Below, in pieces: positions 5,212 to 5,536 of a stretch of DNA of 5,536 nt. Positions within the stretch are counted from its first letter, which is position 1. Each line of letters opens with the position of its first letter. The notes under the pieces were generated by a model that made no database searches, was not told the DNA's origin, and saw only the letters and a list, made by a program, of their open reading frames with translations. The stretch is taken from the NCBI GenBank assembly GCA_017460265.1, contig JAFUBJ010000525.1, forward strand, positions 1 through 5,536, read 5' to 3'. The position numbers and the translations under genes were made by a program. This DNA comes from Atopobiaceae bacterium (GTDB lineage: Bacteria > Actinomycetota > Coriobacteriia > Coriobacteriales > Atopobiaceae).

Positions 5212-5536
5212 ATGGGCAAGTTTGTTGTCAGGTCAACCGACAAGGGTGCGCGCTTCAATCTTGTTGCGAGCAATGGGCAGGTAATTGCCACGTCCCAGAC
5301 GTACAAGGCCGTACGGTATTGCCTGAGTGGCATCGAGAGCGTTCGCGTCAACGCCCCCGTTGCTGCCATCGAGGACCAGACCAAGGAGGACTTCGCCGAG
5401 GAGAAGTGCCCCAAGTTCCAGATCTACCAGGACAAGGCAGGGGAGTTCCGCTTCCGCCTGCTGGCCAAGAATGGCCAGAACATTGCCGCATCCGAAGGCT
5501 ATACCGCCCTCAAGAGCTGCCTGAACGGCATCGACA
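5212..5536 (+). CDS. YegP-like protein with tandem DUF1508 repeats, 3'-partial
   Basis: Small cytoplasmic protein of the YegP/DUF1508 family, whose biochemical role is not established. The frame is open from the ATG at 5212 to the window end, giving 108 complete codons and no stop. Two copies of the repeat are visible. Residues 4-47 contain RFNLVASNGQVIATSQTY and CLSGIESV. Residues 69-108 contain GEFRFRLLAKNGQNIAASEGY and CLNGID. They are joined by an acidic linker (54-66). The second copy is closer to the family pattern F-x-I-Y-x-D-K-x-G-E-[FY]-R-F-R-L; the first has drifted (FVVRSTDKGARFNL). Two-repeat members are about 110 residues, so only a short tail is probably missing. There is no signal peptide or membrane segment. 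The strong ribosome site and own promoter candidate suggest independent, fairly high expression. It follows the GH32 gene by 120 bp but a hairpin separates them, so a functional link is doubtful. Confidence 0.9.
   Translation, partial: MGKFVVRSTDKGARFNLVASNGQVIATSQTYKAVRYCLSGIESVRVNAPVAAIEDQTKEDFAEEKCPKFQIYQDKAGEFRFRLLAKNGQNIAASEGYTALKSCLNGID

Overview
The window is GC-rich, densely coded bacterial DNA. An LPXTG sortase-anchored surface protein points to a Gram-positive cell envelope. Together with the base composition and gene content this suggests a high-GC Gram-positive, most likely an intestinal or oral member of the Coriobacteriia (Olsenella/Collinsella-like). That placement is inference from gene style; no marker gene is present.

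Layout, left to right. (1) At 2-1549 (+) lies the 3' part of a membrane-bound PP2C/SpoIIE-type serine phosphatase: Cache-like sensor, one membrane helix, HAMP, coiled coil and phosphatase. Its 5' end is probably cut by the window edge. (2) At 1613-2296 (+), 63 bp downstream, is an MgtC/SapB-family membrane protein, possibly in the same transcript. (3) At 3451-2293 (-), tail-to-tail with the MgtC-like gene and sharing a CTAG at the two stop codons, is a gene for a secreted, wall-anchored protein: signal peptide, long acidic stretch, a conserved-looking domain of unknown function, Pro/Glu spacer, LPATG sorting signal. It is split by a one-base frameshift, most simply placed at a run of seven A (2838-2844). 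(4) A 218-bp divergent intergenic region (3452-3669) holds a perfect 13-bp palindrome, a nested hairpin and a short direct repeat, but no promoter I can call with confidence. (5) At 3670-5091 (+) is a complete cytoplasmic GH32 beta-fructosidase (sucrose or sucrose-6-phosphate hydrolase) with all three catalytic motifs. (6) A 120-bp spacer carries a very strong imperfect palindrome (5142-5197) whose loop contains a TACAAT box. (7) From 5212 to the window end (+) is a YegP-like protein of tandem DUF1508 repeats, cut by the window edge.

The genes do not form one obvious pathway. The phosphatase and the MgtC-like protein may be a stress or envelope pair. The GH32 enzyme is a single sugar-catabolic gene with no transporter or regulator in view. 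I see no RNA gene, CRISPR array, insertion sequence or phage module. The points most worth a second look are the frameshifted surface protein, the palindrome in front of the DUF1508 gene, and the altered signature motif in the MgtC-like protein.
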